Notes: a model not told the origin generated them from the sequence alone. A stretch of DNA of 52,574 nucleotides from Rhodocyclaceae bacterium (GCA_026415155.1 JAOAHQ010000068.1:1-52574); one strand, 5' to 3'. Positions 29,031-38,821 are shown, counted from the first letter of the stretch. Numbers and translations: made by a program.

Positions 29031-31540
29031 GATGTCGAAGTCGGGGCGGGTAAGACGGCCTCGGCGGGTGGCTGAGGCTGCTCGATGGGCAGCCAGACGG
29101 TGAAGGTCGAGCCCTTGCCGAGCTTGCTTTGCACCTCGATGCGGCCGTGGTGCTTTTGCACGATGCTCCAGGAAAGCGACAGGCCTAAGCCAGTGCCCTT
29201 GCCGACCGGCTTGGTCGTAAAGAAGGGCTCAAAGATGCGGTTTAAGTGCTCGGGTGCGATGCCGGTGCCGGTGTCGGAAATCGCGACGAACACCTCATCG
29301 CCGCGCCGGCCGGTGCGGATCGTGATCTCGCCCTTATCGGGAATCGCGTGGGCGGCATTGACGAGGATGTTCATGAACACTTGGTTGAGCTGCGCCGGCA
29401 CGCACCAGATCGGGGGCAGATCGCCGTATTCCTTCTTGACCGTGCATTTGTATTTGAGCTCGTTCCAGACGATGTTGAGCGTCGAATCGAGCCCCTGGTG
29501 CAAATCGGCCGATTGCCAGACGGCCTCGCCGGCGCGCGAGAAATCTTTCAAATCCTTGACGATCTTGGCCACACGGGCGAGCCCCTCCTTCGATTCGGCC
29601 ATCAGCTGGAAGATGTCGTTGCGCAGGAAGTCGAAATCCTTCTGCCGCTTGAGCTCGCGTACGCGCGCAAGCTCCATGCAGTCGGGGGGCGCGGCGACTT
29701 CAGCGACGGCATAGGCATCGACGATCTCGAACAGGTCGCGCAGATAGTTTTCGAGCGAGCCGAGGTTGCTGCTCACGAAGCCAATTGGGTTGTTGAGCTC
29801 GTGGGCCACGCCGGCGGCAAGCTGGCCGATCGAGGCCATTTTCTCGGATTGCAAGAGCTGGTTCTGCGCCTCTCCGAGCTTCTTGTTGAGCTCGCGCTGC
29901 GCGGCGAGGACTTCCATCAGATGCATCTCGGCGCGCTTCTTGAAATCGATGTCGGCCACGACCCCCTCGTAGTAACGCGCTGCGCCTGTGGCATCGCGCA
30001 CGATGCGCGTGTGATCCTCGACCCAGAAATACTCGCCGGCGGCATTTCTGAGACGGTATTCCTGTGTGTAGCTATCGATGCCCTGCGCGGTGTTGTGCTC
30101 GACCTCTGCGGCGATGCGCGGCAGGTCATCGGGGTGGATGAGATCGATATAAGCGGGCGCGCCGGCCTTGAGCTGATCGGCCGTATAGCCCCAGCGCGAG
30201 ACGTTGTTCGAGACATATTCGACCGGCCAGCCGGGCTCGGCGCGCCAGCGGAAGCTCACCACGGGGCTTGCCTCGACCACGGCGAGGGCGCGCTGCAATT
30301 CGGTTTCGCGCTGAAGATGTTCGGTCAAATCGCGGCCGATGGCGACGAAGAGCGGATTGGCCTCGGCGAGCAGCTCGATCTGCAGCTCGACCGGATAGGT
30401 GCTGCCATCCTTGCGGCGGTGGAGCGTGGCCAGGGTCACGCTGCGCAGGCGGCCTTCGCGCAAGGAAGAGAGCAGGCGCTCGAACTCTTCTCGCGTTATC
30501 TCCGGCTTAAGATCGAGCGGCGTCATCTGGCGCAGTTCTTCGAGCGTATAGCCGGTGTTGGCGCAGGCGCCGCGGTTGGCATCGACAAAACACAAGCTCT
30601 GCGCGTCGAAGCTATAGATTTCGACCGCGGCGCGGTCGATGGCGCGATTGAAGCGCTCGATCTCACGGCGATTGCGCTCGCGCTGGGCAAGCCGCCAGAG
30701 CTCGCCGGCGATGAGGGCGAGCGTCTGCACGTCGGTATCGTCGTAGTCGCTTGCCTTGTTGCCCACCCCCGCGATCATCACGACCTTGTCGCGCTCGACG
30801 ACGGGCAGCGAGATGAAGCGCACGAGTTCCGCATGACCTTTGGGCAGACCGCGTTTGCCTGCCGCTGAAGCATAGTCGTTGCAAATGATGGCGCGGCGCT
30901 CCCGCAAGGCATCGGCCCAGATGCCGGCCTCCCGGACCGGATAATGGCGGTCGAAGGCGGCATTGCAATAAGTTTCGAGCGTGCGGCGCGACCAGGTGAT
31001 GAGCTCGATGCTTTGCTCGTTCTCATTGACGAAATGGAGGAAGGAGACCGTGCTGCCCGTGAGCTCCTCGGCGAATTCCAGGCCGCGCTGCATGAATTCC
31101 GTCTCGCCCAGGCTCTCGGCCAGACGCGGCAATTCGAGCAGGCGGCTGGCGCGCTTGAGAAAAAGCTCGTTGCGGCGTTCGAGCGCCTTTTTTTCCGTGA
31201 CGTCGTGGATGATCGAATACAGCAGCGTCTTGCCCGCGACGACGAGCGGCCCGGAAAATACCTCGACATCGGTCACCGAGCCATCGGCATGGCGGTGGCG
31301 GAAGTTGAAGAAGTGGCGGTCTTCTGCGCGCGCGCGGGCGATCTCGGCGCGCACCTCCTCGGGCGGCAGCGTGTTGATGTCGAGGATGTGCATCGACAGC
31401 AGCACTTCGCGCGGCCAGCCGTAGTAGCGCACCGCCTTGTCGTTGGCATCGACGATGCGGCCGTCGTCCTCCGGGTCGAGGATCAGCATCGGCGTATGGC
31501 CGTTGTCGAAGATCGCTTGCGAGTAGATCGAATGGTTCAT
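29027..31540 (-). CDS. PAS-GAF-PAS-PAS sensor histidine kinase
   Basis: 837 residues, no membrane segment evident. Apparent order: PAS (about 8-120, DANDKAVRYYGWPREVL), GAF-like (about 145-295, STVSFLHFVNENEQSIELITW), PAS (about 305-420, RRKDGSTYPVELQ), PAS (about 425-555, WGYTADQLKAGAPAYIDLIHPDDL), coiled coil, HisKA with His ~580 (QLAAGVAHELNNPIGF) and HATPase (NQVFMNILVNAAHAI, GTGLGLSLSWSI). The kinase core closely resembles that of the hemerythrin kinase two genes on, suggesting duplication. Its last residues (AVLPAPTSTS) come from a degenerate 23-bp repeat copy. Its ATG directly follows another repeat copy that occupies the whole upstream gap. Confidence 0.9.
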   Translation of the reverse strand: MNHSIYSQAIFDNGHTPMLILDPEDDGRIVDANDKAVRYYGWPREVLLSMHILDINTLPPEEVRAEIARARAEDRHFFNFRHRHADGSVTDVEVFSGPLVVAGKTLLYSIIHDVTEKKALERRNELFLKRASRLLELPRLAESLGETEFMQRGLEFAEELTGSTVSFLHFVNENEQSIELITWSRRTLETYCNAAFDRHYPVREAGIWADALRERRAIICNDYASAAGKRGLPKGHAELVRFISLPVVERDKVVMIAGVGNKASDYDDTDVQTLALIAGELWRLAQRERNRREIERFNRAIDRAAVEIYSFDAQSLCFVDANRGACANTGYTLEELRQMTPLDLKPEITREEFERLLSSLREGRLRSVTLATLHRRKDGSTYPVELQIELLAEANPLFVAIGRDLTEHLQRETELQRALAVVEASPVVSFRWRAEPGWPVEYVSNNVSRWGYTADQLKAGAPAYIDLIHPDDLPRIAAEVEHNTAQGIDSYTQEYRLRNAAGEYFWVEDHTRIVRDATGAARYYEGVVADIDFKKRAEMHLMEVLAAQRELNKKLGEAQNQLLQSEKMASIGQLAAGVAHELNNPIGFVSSNLGSLENYLRDLFEIVDAYAVAEVAAPPDCMELARVRELKRQKDFDFLRNDIFQLMAESKEGLARVAKIVKDLKDFSRAGEAVWQSADLHQGLDSTLNIVWNELKYKCTVKKEYGDLPPIWCVPAQLNQVFMNILVNAAHAIPDKGEITIRTGRRGDEVFVAISDTGTGIAPEHLNRIFEPFFTTKPVGKGTGLGLSLSWSIVQKHHGRIEVQSKLGKGSTFTVWLPIEQPQPPAEAVLPAPTSTS
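29039..29061 (-). repeat. 23-bp dispersed repeat, copy 6 (degenerate, at the 3' end of a kinase gene)
   Basis: Minus strand GCCGTCTTACC followed directly by CGCCCCGACTT; about five differences from consensus. Encodes AVLPAPTS four codons before the stop, the same frame as in gyrA and aroA. Confidence 0.55.
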
Positions 31541-31542
31541 GG

Positions 31543-31565
31543 GCCGTCGTGCCAGCGCCGACTTT
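31543..31565 (+). repeat. 23-bp dispersed repeat, copy 7 (between the hybrid kinase and PAS-GAF kinase)
   Basis: GCCGTCGTGCC followed directly by AGCGCCGACTTT. It fills the 24-base gap between two minus-strand genes: one end touches the upstream TGA, the other lies 2 bases before the downstream ATG, so it occupies the position of the ribosome-binding site. Confidence 0.85.
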
Positions 31566-34500
31566 CAGGCCGCATCCAGATGCCGGGCGAGCAGCGCGTG
31601 GGCGAGGCTGAAATCATAGCGCTCGATGGCTTGCGCGAAATCGCAGTAATCTGCGCTCAGCTGCTCGCGTAGGCTCGCTGCGAGCGCCTCGCATTGCGCC
31701 TTGGCGCGCGCATCGCCGCTGGCCAGCAAGGCAAGCAGCCCGCGCAGCGCCTCGAAGTCCGCCGTGGCGGCAGGGGCGGGGGGAGGAGCTTGCGGCAAGG
31801 CGGCGCCAAGCGCGGCGCACAGGGCGTCAAGTTCGCGCTCTAGGGCATCGAGCGCCGCGATGTCTTGCTCGCCTTTTTTCAGCATCGCATCGAGGCGCGC
31901 AGCGGCCGCGGCTACCACCTCGGCGCCGAGCGTGCCGGCCACGCCCTTGAGAGCATGGGCCGCCAGATGCGCGGAAGCGTAATCGCCGGCGGCAATTGCC
32001 TTCCGGATGCGCAGGGCATCCGCGGCATGAGTTTCGACGAAGCGCTGCAGCAGCTCGTGATAACGGCTTAACTTGCCCGCCATTCGGCTCAACCCCGCTT
32101 GCACATCGAGACCGGGAATGGCCGAGAGTTTTGCTAGCAGGTCGGGACTGGAGGCAGGGCCGGTGGCGCCGCTGGCTGCGGCCGGCGGCTGATTCGTGCC
32201 TTTGTCCGGCAGCCAGCGAAGCAGCACCGCAAACAGTTTTTCGGGATCGACGGGTTTGGACAGGTAAACGTTCATGCCGGCGGCCAGGCATTGCTGTCGG
32301 TCTTCCTCATAGGCACTGGCGGTCAGCGCGATGATTGGGGTGGCGGCATGACGGGGCAGGGCGCGGATGCGGCGCGTGGCCGCAAGGCCGTCCATGACGG
32401 GCATCTGCACATCCATGAGGATGGCGTCGTAGTTAGACTGCGCCGCGCGCTCGAGCGCTTCCTGACCGTCGTTGGCGATATCGACCGAAATACCCGAGTC
32501 GAGGAGCAGATCGCGCACGACCTCCTGGTTGATCGGGTTGTCTTCGGCGAGCAAGAGGCGCCGCCCCTGCCAGTGCGGTAATGTGGCAAACGCTGCGCTG
32601 ACCGTTTTTAACGGTGAAGCGCCGCGCAGAAGGGATACCTCGAACCAGAAACAGCTGCCCACGCCCAGCGTGCTCTCGACTCCGAGCCGGCCGCCCATCA
32701 ATTCGGCCAGCCGGCGGTTGATCGCCAGCCCCAGGCCCGTGCCGCCGTAGCGGCGCGTAATCGAAGCATCGGCCTGTTCGAAAGGCTCAAAGAGGCTGGG
32801 CAGTTTCTCGGGCGCGATGCCGATGCCGGTATCTTCGACCTCGAAGCGCAGCCTGACCTGAGCATCATCAGCGGACAACTGCCGCACGCGCAGCGTGATG
32901 CGACCCCGCTCGGTGAATTTGATCGCATTGGCGAGGTAGTTGAGCAGGATCTGGCGCAAGCGCAGGCTGTCGCCGCGCAGGAAAGTGGCGGGGGTGAGGG
33001 CCGGATCGATGTCGAGGACGAATTCGAGGCCGCGCTCGGCAACGCGCGGCGTCGTGAGCGAGACGAGATTGTCGATGAGCTGGACGAGATTGAAGTCGCC
33101 GATGTCGAGCGCGAGCCGGCCGGCCTCGATGCGCGAGAGATCGAGAATGTCGTTGATGAGTTCGAGCAAGTGGTTGCTGGCGTTGACAATCTTGTCGAGG
33201 CGGTCTCGCTCGGCAGGATCGCTGCTGTCACGCCGCAAGAGGTGGGCCAAGCCGACGATGGCGTTCAAAGGCGTGCGGATCTCATGGCTCATGTTGGCGA
33301 GGAAGGCGCTCTTTGCCTCATTCGCCGCTTCGGCCTTGCGCCGCGCGATGTCGAGCTCGGCGGTGCGCGCTTTGACGAGCTCTTCGAGATGCTTGCGATA
33401 GCTTTCGAGCTCAAGCGTGAGCTGTTTCTTTTCATTGATGTCTTCGATGACCGAAATGAAATAGTCGGGCGCGCCGTCTTCCTGCCAGACGAGCGCCATG
33501 GTGAGCAGGATCCACACTTCGCTGCCATCCTTGCGGATGTAGCGTTTTTCCATCGCATAACGCTCGATCTCGCGCGCGAGCATGCGATGCACCTGTGCGA
33601 GGTCGGCTTCGAGGTCGTCGGGATGGGTGATGTCCTGGAAGGTCTTGGTCAGAAGCTCGTCAGGCGCATAACCGACGATTTCGCACAGGCGGCGGTTGAC
33701 GCGCAGCCAGCGGCCATCGGGCGCGACATGGGCGATGCCGACGGCGGCCTGCTCGAAGGTGGCGAGAAAGCGCTTCTCGCTTTCGCGCAGCGCCTGGACA
33801 TGCTGCAACTCGCGGCGCTGGGTGTAGGAGAGCGACACGGCGACGAGCATGCCCCAGGCGAGCAGGCTCGAGACGGCAATCCAGGCGAATTCGCCATAGA
33901 CGCTGGCATAGAGCTCCTGGCGGTCGATCTTGACGATCAGCGTCCAGGGGGTGCGCGAAATCGGCGCGGCCACCGCGAGCGATGGCTCGCCGCGATAGTC
34001 GAGGCCGGAAAACAGCGTGCCGGCCGGGTGTTGGCCGGAGAGCGCCTGAGCGATGAGCGTGTCGGGCCGATTAAGCGGCAGGCGCCGCTCGGGCGGCACC
34101 TGCGCCTCGTGGCGCAGTTCGTTGAGCAGCACGGCGAATTCGCCCTCTAGCCGCACCAGCTCGATCTCGCCGCTTGCGCTCGCGCCCGGCCAGGTCTGCA
34201 CGAGAGGAAAGAAACGGTGGGCGACATCGACGCGCAGGATGATCAGGTGGCGCGGCTCGCCTGCGCGAACGGGCAGCGGCGCGACGATGTCGAGATGCGC
34301 ATGGGGCGGCGGCGGCAGCGACATGCGATACAGATCGCTCAATTGCGGCTTGCCGCTCGCCAGCGCTCGCTCGATCGCTTCGCGCAAGCGCAGCGTGAGG
34401 CTGTGCTCCTCGTCGCCGGTTTGCAGCAGGATGTCGCCCTCTGCATCGCACAAGAGCACGCTGCTGTAGTGCCAGGCGTCGCGGAATTGCCGCATCCGTT

Positions 34501-35068
34501 CGAGCAGCGCCGCCCGCACGGCCGCATCGCCGCTGTTGCGCCAGCGCCGCAATTGCTCGTTGAGAAACGGCGATGCGCTCACCGCGGCGGCATCGCCGAG
34601 ACGCTCGTCGATCCAATCGCCGATCTGGTCGGCCTTGATCTGGGCGACGGTGGTGAGCGTCTCGCCGGCGCGCAGGCGGTGCTGTTTGAGGCTTTGCCCG
34701 CCGGCGATCAGTGCCAGCAGCACGAAGGCGAGGGTAATGAGAAGGAGGCTGATGCGCTGCTGGCGTAATAAGGTGGGCGGGGCCGTCGTGCTAGCGCCGA
34801 TTTTCTCGGCATCCTCAGGCTTCATCTCGGCGAGGAAATGCGCGAGCAGCCGGAACAGCAACAGGGCGGTGACGACGACGAACAGCAGGCCTTTGAGGAT
34901 ATTGATCGAAAGCTTGTCGAGGGTGGTGGGCAGTAGCCGATCGACCAGCAAGTCGGAGAAGACGATCCACAGCGTCGCACCGAGCGCATAGAGCGCGACG
35001 AAGCGCAAGAGGGCGTGGAGCTGGGACTTGGGCAGAGGGGTGCGCACGCAGGAGAAAAAGATGGACAA
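31565..35068 (-). CDS. Membrane hybrid sensor kinase (sensor-PAS-HisKA-HATPase-REC-HPt)
   Basis: 1167 residues. N-terminal hydrophobic segments at about 20-75 and 105-125, then an extracytoplasmic sensor region (about 130-385) closed by a further helix (about 390-412). Next PAS (about 430-555), HisKA with His ~598 ([18 protein letters not shown]), HATPase ([12 protein letters not shown]), REC with phospho-Asp ~886 ([13 protein letters not shown]) and HPt with His ~1036 ([14 protein letters not shown]). The complete BarA-type phosphorelay has no output domain, so it must pass phosphate on; the neighbouring REC proteins are candidates. Start is uncertain: the frame begins at a TTG with no clear ribosome site, and GTG 35047 is an alternative. 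Confidence 0.9.
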   Translation of the reverse strand: MSIFFSCVRTPLPKSQLHALLRFVALYALGATLWIVFSDLLVDRLLPTTLDKLSINILKGLLFVVVTALLLFRLLAHFLAEMKPEDAEKIGASTTAPPTLLRQQRISLLLITLAFVLLALIAGGQSLKQHRLRAGETLTTVAQIKADQIGDWIDERLGDAAAVSASPFLNEQLRRWRNSGDAAVRAALLERMRQFRDAWHYSSVLLCDAEGDILLQTGDEEHSLTLRLREAIERALASGKPQLSDLYRMSLPPPPHAHLDIVAPLPVRAGEPRHLIILRVDVAHRFFPLVQTWPGASASGEIELVRLEGEFAVLLNELRHEAQVPPERRLPLNRPDTLIAQALSGQHPAGTLFSGLDYRGEPSLAVAAPISRTPWTLIVKIDRQELYASVYGEFAWIAVSSLLAWGMLVAVSLSYTQRRELQHVQALRESEKRFLATFEQAAVGIAHVAPDGRWLRVNRRLCEIVGYAPDELLTKTFQDITHPDDLEADLAQVHRMLAREIERYAMEKRYIRKDGSEVWILLTMALVWQEDGAPDYFISVIEDINEKKQLTLELESYRKHLEELVKARTAELDIARRKAEAANEAKSAFLANMSHEIRTPLNAIVGLAHLLRRDSSDPAERDRLDKIVNASNHLLELINDILDLSRIEAGRLALDIGDFNLVQLIDNLVSLTTPRVAERGLEFVLDIDPALTPATFLRGDSLRLRQILLNYLANAIKFTERGRITLRVRQLSADDAQVRLRFEVEDTGIGIAPEKLPSLFEPFEQADASITRRYGGTGLGLAINRRLAELMGGRLGVESTLGVGSCFWFEVSLLRGASPLKTVSAAFATLPHWQGRRLLLAEDNPINQEVVRDLLLDSGISVDIANDGQEALERAAQSNYDAILMDVQMPVMDGLAATRRIRALPRHAATPIIALTASAYEEDRQQCLAAGMNVYLSKPVDPEKLFAVLLRWLPDKGTNQPPAAASGATGPASSPDLLAKLSAIPGLDVQAGLSRMAGKLSRYHELLQRFVETHAADALRIRKAIAAGDYASAHLAAHALKGVAGTLGAEVVAAAAARLDAMLKKGEQDIAALDALERELDALCAALGAALPQAPPPAPAATADFEALRGLLALLASGDARAKAQCEALAASLREQLSADYCDFAQAIERYDFSLAHALLARHLDAA
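34782..34804 (+). repeat. 23-bp dispersed repeat, copy 8 (inside the hybrid kinase gene)
   Basis: GCCGTCGTGCT followed directly by AGCGCCGATTTT. Read antisense, it encodes KIGASTTA in the cytosolic loop between two membrane segments. Confidence 0.7.
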
Positions 35069-35156
35069 ACTAATAGCATGCTAGCACCTGGCACCATGAT
35101 GGCAAGGTGCTATCCTTGCGACGGTTTTATGCCAAATCCTCAGGGAGGAGGGCTTC
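35069..35156. promoter_or_regulatory. Divergent promoter region with an inverted repeat
   Basis: This 88-base gap between the hybrid kinase operon (minus) and a double-receiver gene (plus) holds an 8-bp perfect inverted repeat, TAGCACCT at 35082-35089 and AGGTGCTA at 35105-35112, with a 15-base spacer. A small palindrome TAGCATGCTA lies at 35074-35083. This could be an operator controlling both directions. GGGAGGAGGG upstream of 35157 is a strong Shine-Dalgarno. Confidence 0.45.
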
Positions 35157-36113
35157 ATGAGCGAAATCAACATCCGGCGCATCCTCGTCGTCGATGACGA
35201 GCCGAGCATCGTCCGCGCCATCGAGCGCGAGCTCAATACGCCGCCTTTCGATGACTACGACTATGCCGTTGAGGGCTTCACCGATCCACACGAGGCCTTG
35301 CGGCGCGCGCGCGAGGTGAGCTTCGATGCCGTCATCAGCGACTATCGCATGCCGGGCATGGATGGCATCGAGTTTTTGCGGCAGCTCGCGGCAATCCAGC
35401 CCGATTGCATGCGCCTCGTGCTCTCCGGCCAGGCCGACATGGCGGCGCTCGAGCGGCTCGTCAATGAAAGCCGCATCTACCGCTTCATCCCCAAGCCGTG
35501 GAGCGCGGTGGGCTTGAAGGCGGCGCTCGCCCAGGCGCTCGACTATGCCGCCGTGTTGCTCGAAAACCGCCGCCTCGCCGGCGTGGCGAAAGCGCGCGGC
35601 ATTGCCTTGCCGCCCGAGGAAGAGGAGGCGATCGACTCGATCCTCATCGTCGATGACGACATGGGCGTCCTAAACAGCCTTTCGCGCAGCTTGAAACGCC
35701 ATACTGAAGTCGACGATCTCGTCATGGCGATCCGCGCCGAGGCCGCGCATGAGCTGGCTGGCATGGCGAGGCCGCGGCCCTTGAGCATCCAGGCGACCGC
35801 TTCACCTCACCATGCCTTGCGGCTTGCCGAGATCATCGAGTTCGCCTGCATCGTCTGCGACTATCGCATGCCGGAGATGGATGGCGGCGAACTCTTGAAG
35901 CGCTTTGCCGCCAAGCAGCCCGATTGCTCACGCATCCTCATCAGCGGCCAGATCGGCATGGCGGAGCTCGTTGCGACGCTCAATCGCGCCCATATCTTCG
36001 CCTTCCTCGAAAAGCCGTGGTCGGACTACGATCTCAAGGCCAATGTGCTGCTGGGCATCACGCGCTACCACCTGCTGCGCGAAAACCGCCGGCTGGCCGA
36101 ACTCGTCGGCTGA
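35157..36113 (+). CDS. Tandem double-receiver (REC-REC) protein without output domain, copy B
   Basis: 318 residues with a strong Shine-Dalgarno. REC1: ILVVDDEPSIVRAI, VISDYRMPGMDG, LSGQADM, RFIPKPW. REC2: ILIVDDDMGVLNSL, IVCDYRMPEMDGG, ISGQIGM, FLEKPW. Both appear phosphorylatable. Same architecture and the same enlarged segment in REC2 as the protein at 25356-26342, so the pair are paralogues bracketing the kinase operon. No effector domain. Divergent from the hybrid kinase, which is a plausible partner. Confidence 0.88.
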   Translation: MSEINIRRILVVDDEPSIVRAIERELNTPPFDDYDYAVEGFTDPHEALRRAREVSFDAVISDYRMPGMDGIEFLRQLAAIQPDCMRLVLSGQADMAALERLVNESRIYRFIPKPWSAVGLKAALAQALDYAAVLLENRRLAGVAKARGIALPPEEEEAIDSILIVDDDMGVLNSLSRSLKRHTEVDDLVMAIRAEAAHELAGMARPRPLSIQATASPHHALRLAEIIEFACIVCDYRMPEMDGGELLKRFAAKQPDCSRILISGQIGMAELVATLNRAHIFAFLEKPWSDYDLKANVLLGITRYHLLRENRRLAELVG

Positions 36114-36116
36114 GCG

Positions 36117-36139
36117 AAAGTCGGCGCTGCCGGGACGGC
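36117..36139 (-). repeat. 23-bp dispersed repeat, copy 9 (gap between convergent genes)
   Basis: Minus strand GCCGTCCCGGC followed directly by AGCGCCGACTTT, one difference from consensus. It begins three bases after the double-receiver stop and fills most of the 36-base gap to the convergent DUF1854 gene. Confidence 0.88.
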
Positions 36140-36149
36140 TTAGGAAGCT

Positions 36150-36614
36150 TCACAAGAAGCGTTTGAGGAGCTTCTGGCTTGCCGCATCGAGCGCGCGGCG
36201 GTCGCGGATCAGGTAATGGATGCCCTGGCTGTCGGCGATGAGGAGACTGCCCGGCCCTTTCAAGCGCCGGATGTCGTCTTCGCTCTTCAAAACGAGCGTC
36301 GTCGGCCCGCGGTCGGTGTCCACCGTCCAGGTCGAGGGCGTGGCAAAACTCGAGACCGCGACGATGCGCCGGATTTCCGGCATGAATTCGCGCCGCGCGA
36401 GTTCCTCGCGGATCAGCGCGCGCGTAGCTTCCGGCAGCCCCTCGAGCGTGGGGAGCCAAACGAGCTCTTTGCCCTCGGCCGAGACGAGGGCGATGTCTTC
36501 CTCCGGCGCCGTGAGCGCGAAGGCGCGCACCGGCACGACGCCTTCATGAACGGCGCCTTCGGCCGTGGTGAGGACGAGGCGGCCGAAGGCATTGCGGGTC
36601 AGTTGAAAGTTCAT
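36150..36614 (-). CDS. DUF1854 protein, cyanophycin-locus associated
   Basis: 154 residues. It begins MNFQLTRNAFGRLVLTTAEG and contains PVRAFALTAPEEDIALVSAEGKELVWL, EIRRIVAVSSFATPSTWTV and DRRALDAASQKLLKRFL. This matches the DUF1854 family regularly found beside cyanophycin synthetase genes with the partner ABC protein; its function is not established. No membrane segment or signal peptide. Start overlaps the ABC gene stop by four bases, so the two are co-translated and divergent from cphA'. Confidence 0.83.
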   Translation of the reverse strand: MNFQLTRNAFGRLVLTTAEGAVHEGVVPVRAFALTAPEEDIALVSAEGKELVWLPTLEGLPEATRALIREELARREFMPEIRRIVAVSSFATPSTWTVDTDRGPTTLVLKSEDDIRRLKGPGSLLIADSQGIHYLIRDRRALDAASQKLLKRFL

Positions 36615-38821
36615 GCCGCCTCCTCCTCGGCGCCCAAGGGCGGCGGCGCATCGAGCTGCTTGCTTTGCGCCATGTAAAGCCGCCAGTAGTGGCCTTGTTT
36701 CTCCATCAGTTCGTCGTGATGGCCGATCTCGACGATCTGGCCGCGATCCATGACGACGAGGCGGTCGGCGCGCCTGAGCGTCGAGAGGCGATGGGCGATG
36801 GCGATCGTCGTGCGGCCGCGGATCAGGTTATTCAAGGCTTGCTGGATTTCGAATTCGGTTTCGGTGTCGACCGCCGAGGTTGCCTCGTCGAGGATCAGGA
36901 TCTTCGGATCGATCAAGAGCGCACGGGCGATGGAAATCCGCTGGCGCTCGCCGCCCGACAAGGACTGGCCGCGCTCGCCGACGAGCGAGTCGTAGCCGAA
37001 GGGCTGTTTGAGGATGAATTCATGCGCATGGGCGGCGCGCGCAGCGGCGACGATTTCCTCGCGCGTGGCATTGGGCTTGCCGTAGGCGATGTTTTCGGCG
37101 ATGGTGCCAAAGAAGAGGAAGGGCTCTTGCAGCACGAGGCCGATGTGGCGGCGCCATTCGGCCACCGGCACGTTTCTGAGGTCGACGCCCTCTACGCGAA
37201 TCGCGCCTTCGCTGACGTCGTAGAAACGGCAGATGAGGTTGACCAGCGTGCTTTTCCCCGAGCCGGAATGGCCGACGAGGCCGATCATCTCGCCTGGCCG
37301 GATGGTGAGGCTCACGCCGCGCAGGATGGCGCGGTTGCCATAGCGGAAATGCACGTCGTCGATCTCGATGCCGCCTTTCACTGGCGGCAGCGGCGCGGGC
37401 GTCTTCGGCTCGGGCACGCTCGAGACGTGGTCGAGGATGTCGAAGATGCGTTTGGCGCCGGCAGCGGCCTTTTGGGTCACCGAGACGATGCGGCTCATCG
37501 AGTCAAGCCGCGTGTAAAAGCGCGAGATGTAGGCGAGGAAGGCCGTCAAGACGCCGACCGTGATCGTGTCCTTGGCGATGAGCCAGATGCCGAAGACCCA
37601 GACGACAAGCACGCCGACTTCGGTGAGCAGGCCCACCGTCGGCGCAAACAGCGACCAGACGCGGTTTAGGCGGTCATTGACCTCGAGATTGTGGCGGTTG
37701 GCCTCGCGAAAGCGCTGCGCCTCGCGCGCTTCTTGAGCGAAGGCCTTGACGACGCGGATACCTGGGATCGTATCGGCGAGCACCGAAGTCACTTCGGCCC
37801 AGACGCGGTCGATCTGCTCGAAGCCGGTGCGCAGCTTGTCGCGCACGATGTGAATGAGCCAGGCGATGATGGGCAGCGGCAAGAGCGTGATGAGCGCGAG
37901 CCACGGATGGATCGAGAAGAGGATCACCGCCGTCATCGCGATCATCAGCACGTCGGTGGCGAAGTCGAGCAGATGCAGCGAGAGGAAGACGTTGATGCGG
38001 TCGGTCTCCGAGCCGATGCGCGCCATGAGGTCACCGGTGCGCTTGCCGCCGAAGTATTCGAGCGAAAGCTTCAAGAGGTGCTCATAGGTCGTCGTGCGCA
38101 AATCTGCCCCGATGCGTTCGGAGACGAGGGCGAGGATGTAGGTGCGCGCCCAGCCCAAGGCCCAGGCAAGCAGCGCCGCGCCAAGGAGTCCGCCCAGCAG
38201 CCAGGCGACCTTCGCCCAATCGATCGGCTGGCCATTCTGGTAAGGGATCAGCACGTCGTCCATGAGCGGCATCGTGAGATAGGGCGGCACGAGGGTGGCG
38301 GCCGTGGCGGCGAGCGTGAGCAGGAAGCCAGCGAAGAGCATGCCCTTGTAGGGCACGGCGAAGCGCCACAGGCGCAGCAATACCCAGGTCGAGGGAGGCG
38401 TGTGCAGTTCGCGCGCGCAGTTCGGGCATTCTTCTTCGTCGGGCGGGATCGGCGCCTGGCAGATCGGGCACTTTGTCTCGGCCGGCTCGGCGGGCGGCTT
38501 GCCGCTGGTGAGACATTCCTTCCAGCGGTTGAATTCGCGCTCGAATTTCAAGGCGGCGGGATTGCGGCCCAGGGTGTAGCGCCAGGCGGCGAGCAGCCGT
38601 TCGCCGTCGGACAGTTCCAGCGTGCCCACGCCCGCATGGTCGTGATGCGTGAGGCTGAGCTTGGTCGAAAGCGGCCAGGCGCGCTCGCCGTGGCGAATCT
38701 CGCGCGGCGTCAGGACGATACGGTCGCTTGTGAAGTTAAGCCGCTCGTCGAGGTCGATGTCGAGTGTTGCGACGACCTCGGCAGTCGCAGGCGGTTGGGG
38801 TAAAGTGGAGGATGCACTCAC
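36611..38821 (-). CDS. Zinc-ribbon ABC transporter (fused permease-ATPase), cyanophycin-locus associated
   Basis: 736 residues from a GTG start. A cytosolic N-terminal part (about 1-110) is followed by a four-cysteine ribbon (CPICQAPIPPDEEECPNC, about 118-136), six membrane helices of an ABC exporter domain (about 150-440), and an ATPase domain (Walker A GHSGSGKST, signature LSGGERQR, Walker B ILILDEAT). It is a half-transporter that should dimerise. The family is known beside cphA genes; what it moves is unknown. First gene of a two-gene operon with DUF1854. Confidence 0.88.
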   Translation of the reverse strand: MSASSTLPQPPATAEVVATLDIDLDERLNFTSDRIVLTPREIRHGERAWPLSTKLSLTHHDHAGVGTLELSDGERLLAAWRYTLGRNPAALKFEREFNRWKECLTSGKPPAEPAETKCPICQAPIPPDEEECPNCARELHTPPSTWVLLRLWRFAVPYKGMLFAGFLLTLAATAATLVPPYLTMPLMDDVLIPYQNGQPIDWAKVAWLLGGLLGAALLAWALGWARTYILALVSERIGADLRTTTYEHLLKLSLEYFGGKRTGDLMARIGSETDRINVFLSLHLLDFATDVLMIAMTAVILFSIHPWLALITLLPLPIIAWLIHIVRDKLRTGFEQIDRVWAEVTSVLADTIPGIRVVKAFAQEAREAQRFREANRHNLEVNDRLNRVWSLFAPTVGLLTEVGVLVVWVFGIWLIAKDTITVGVLTAFLAYISRFYTRLDSMSRIVSVTQKAAAGAKRIFDILDHVSSVPEPKTPAPLPPVKGGIEIDDVHFRYGNRAILRGVSLTIRPGEMIGLVGHSGSGKSTLVNLICRFYDVSEGAIRVEGVDLRNVPVAEWRRHIGLVLQEPFLFFGTIAENIAYGKPNATREEIVAAARAAHAHEFILKQPFGYDSLVGERGQSLSGGERQRISIARALLIDPKILILDEATSAVDTETEFEIQQALNNLIRGRTTIAIAHRLSTLRRADRLVVMDRGQIVEIGHHDELMEKQGHYWRLYMAQSKQLDAPPPLGAEEEAA

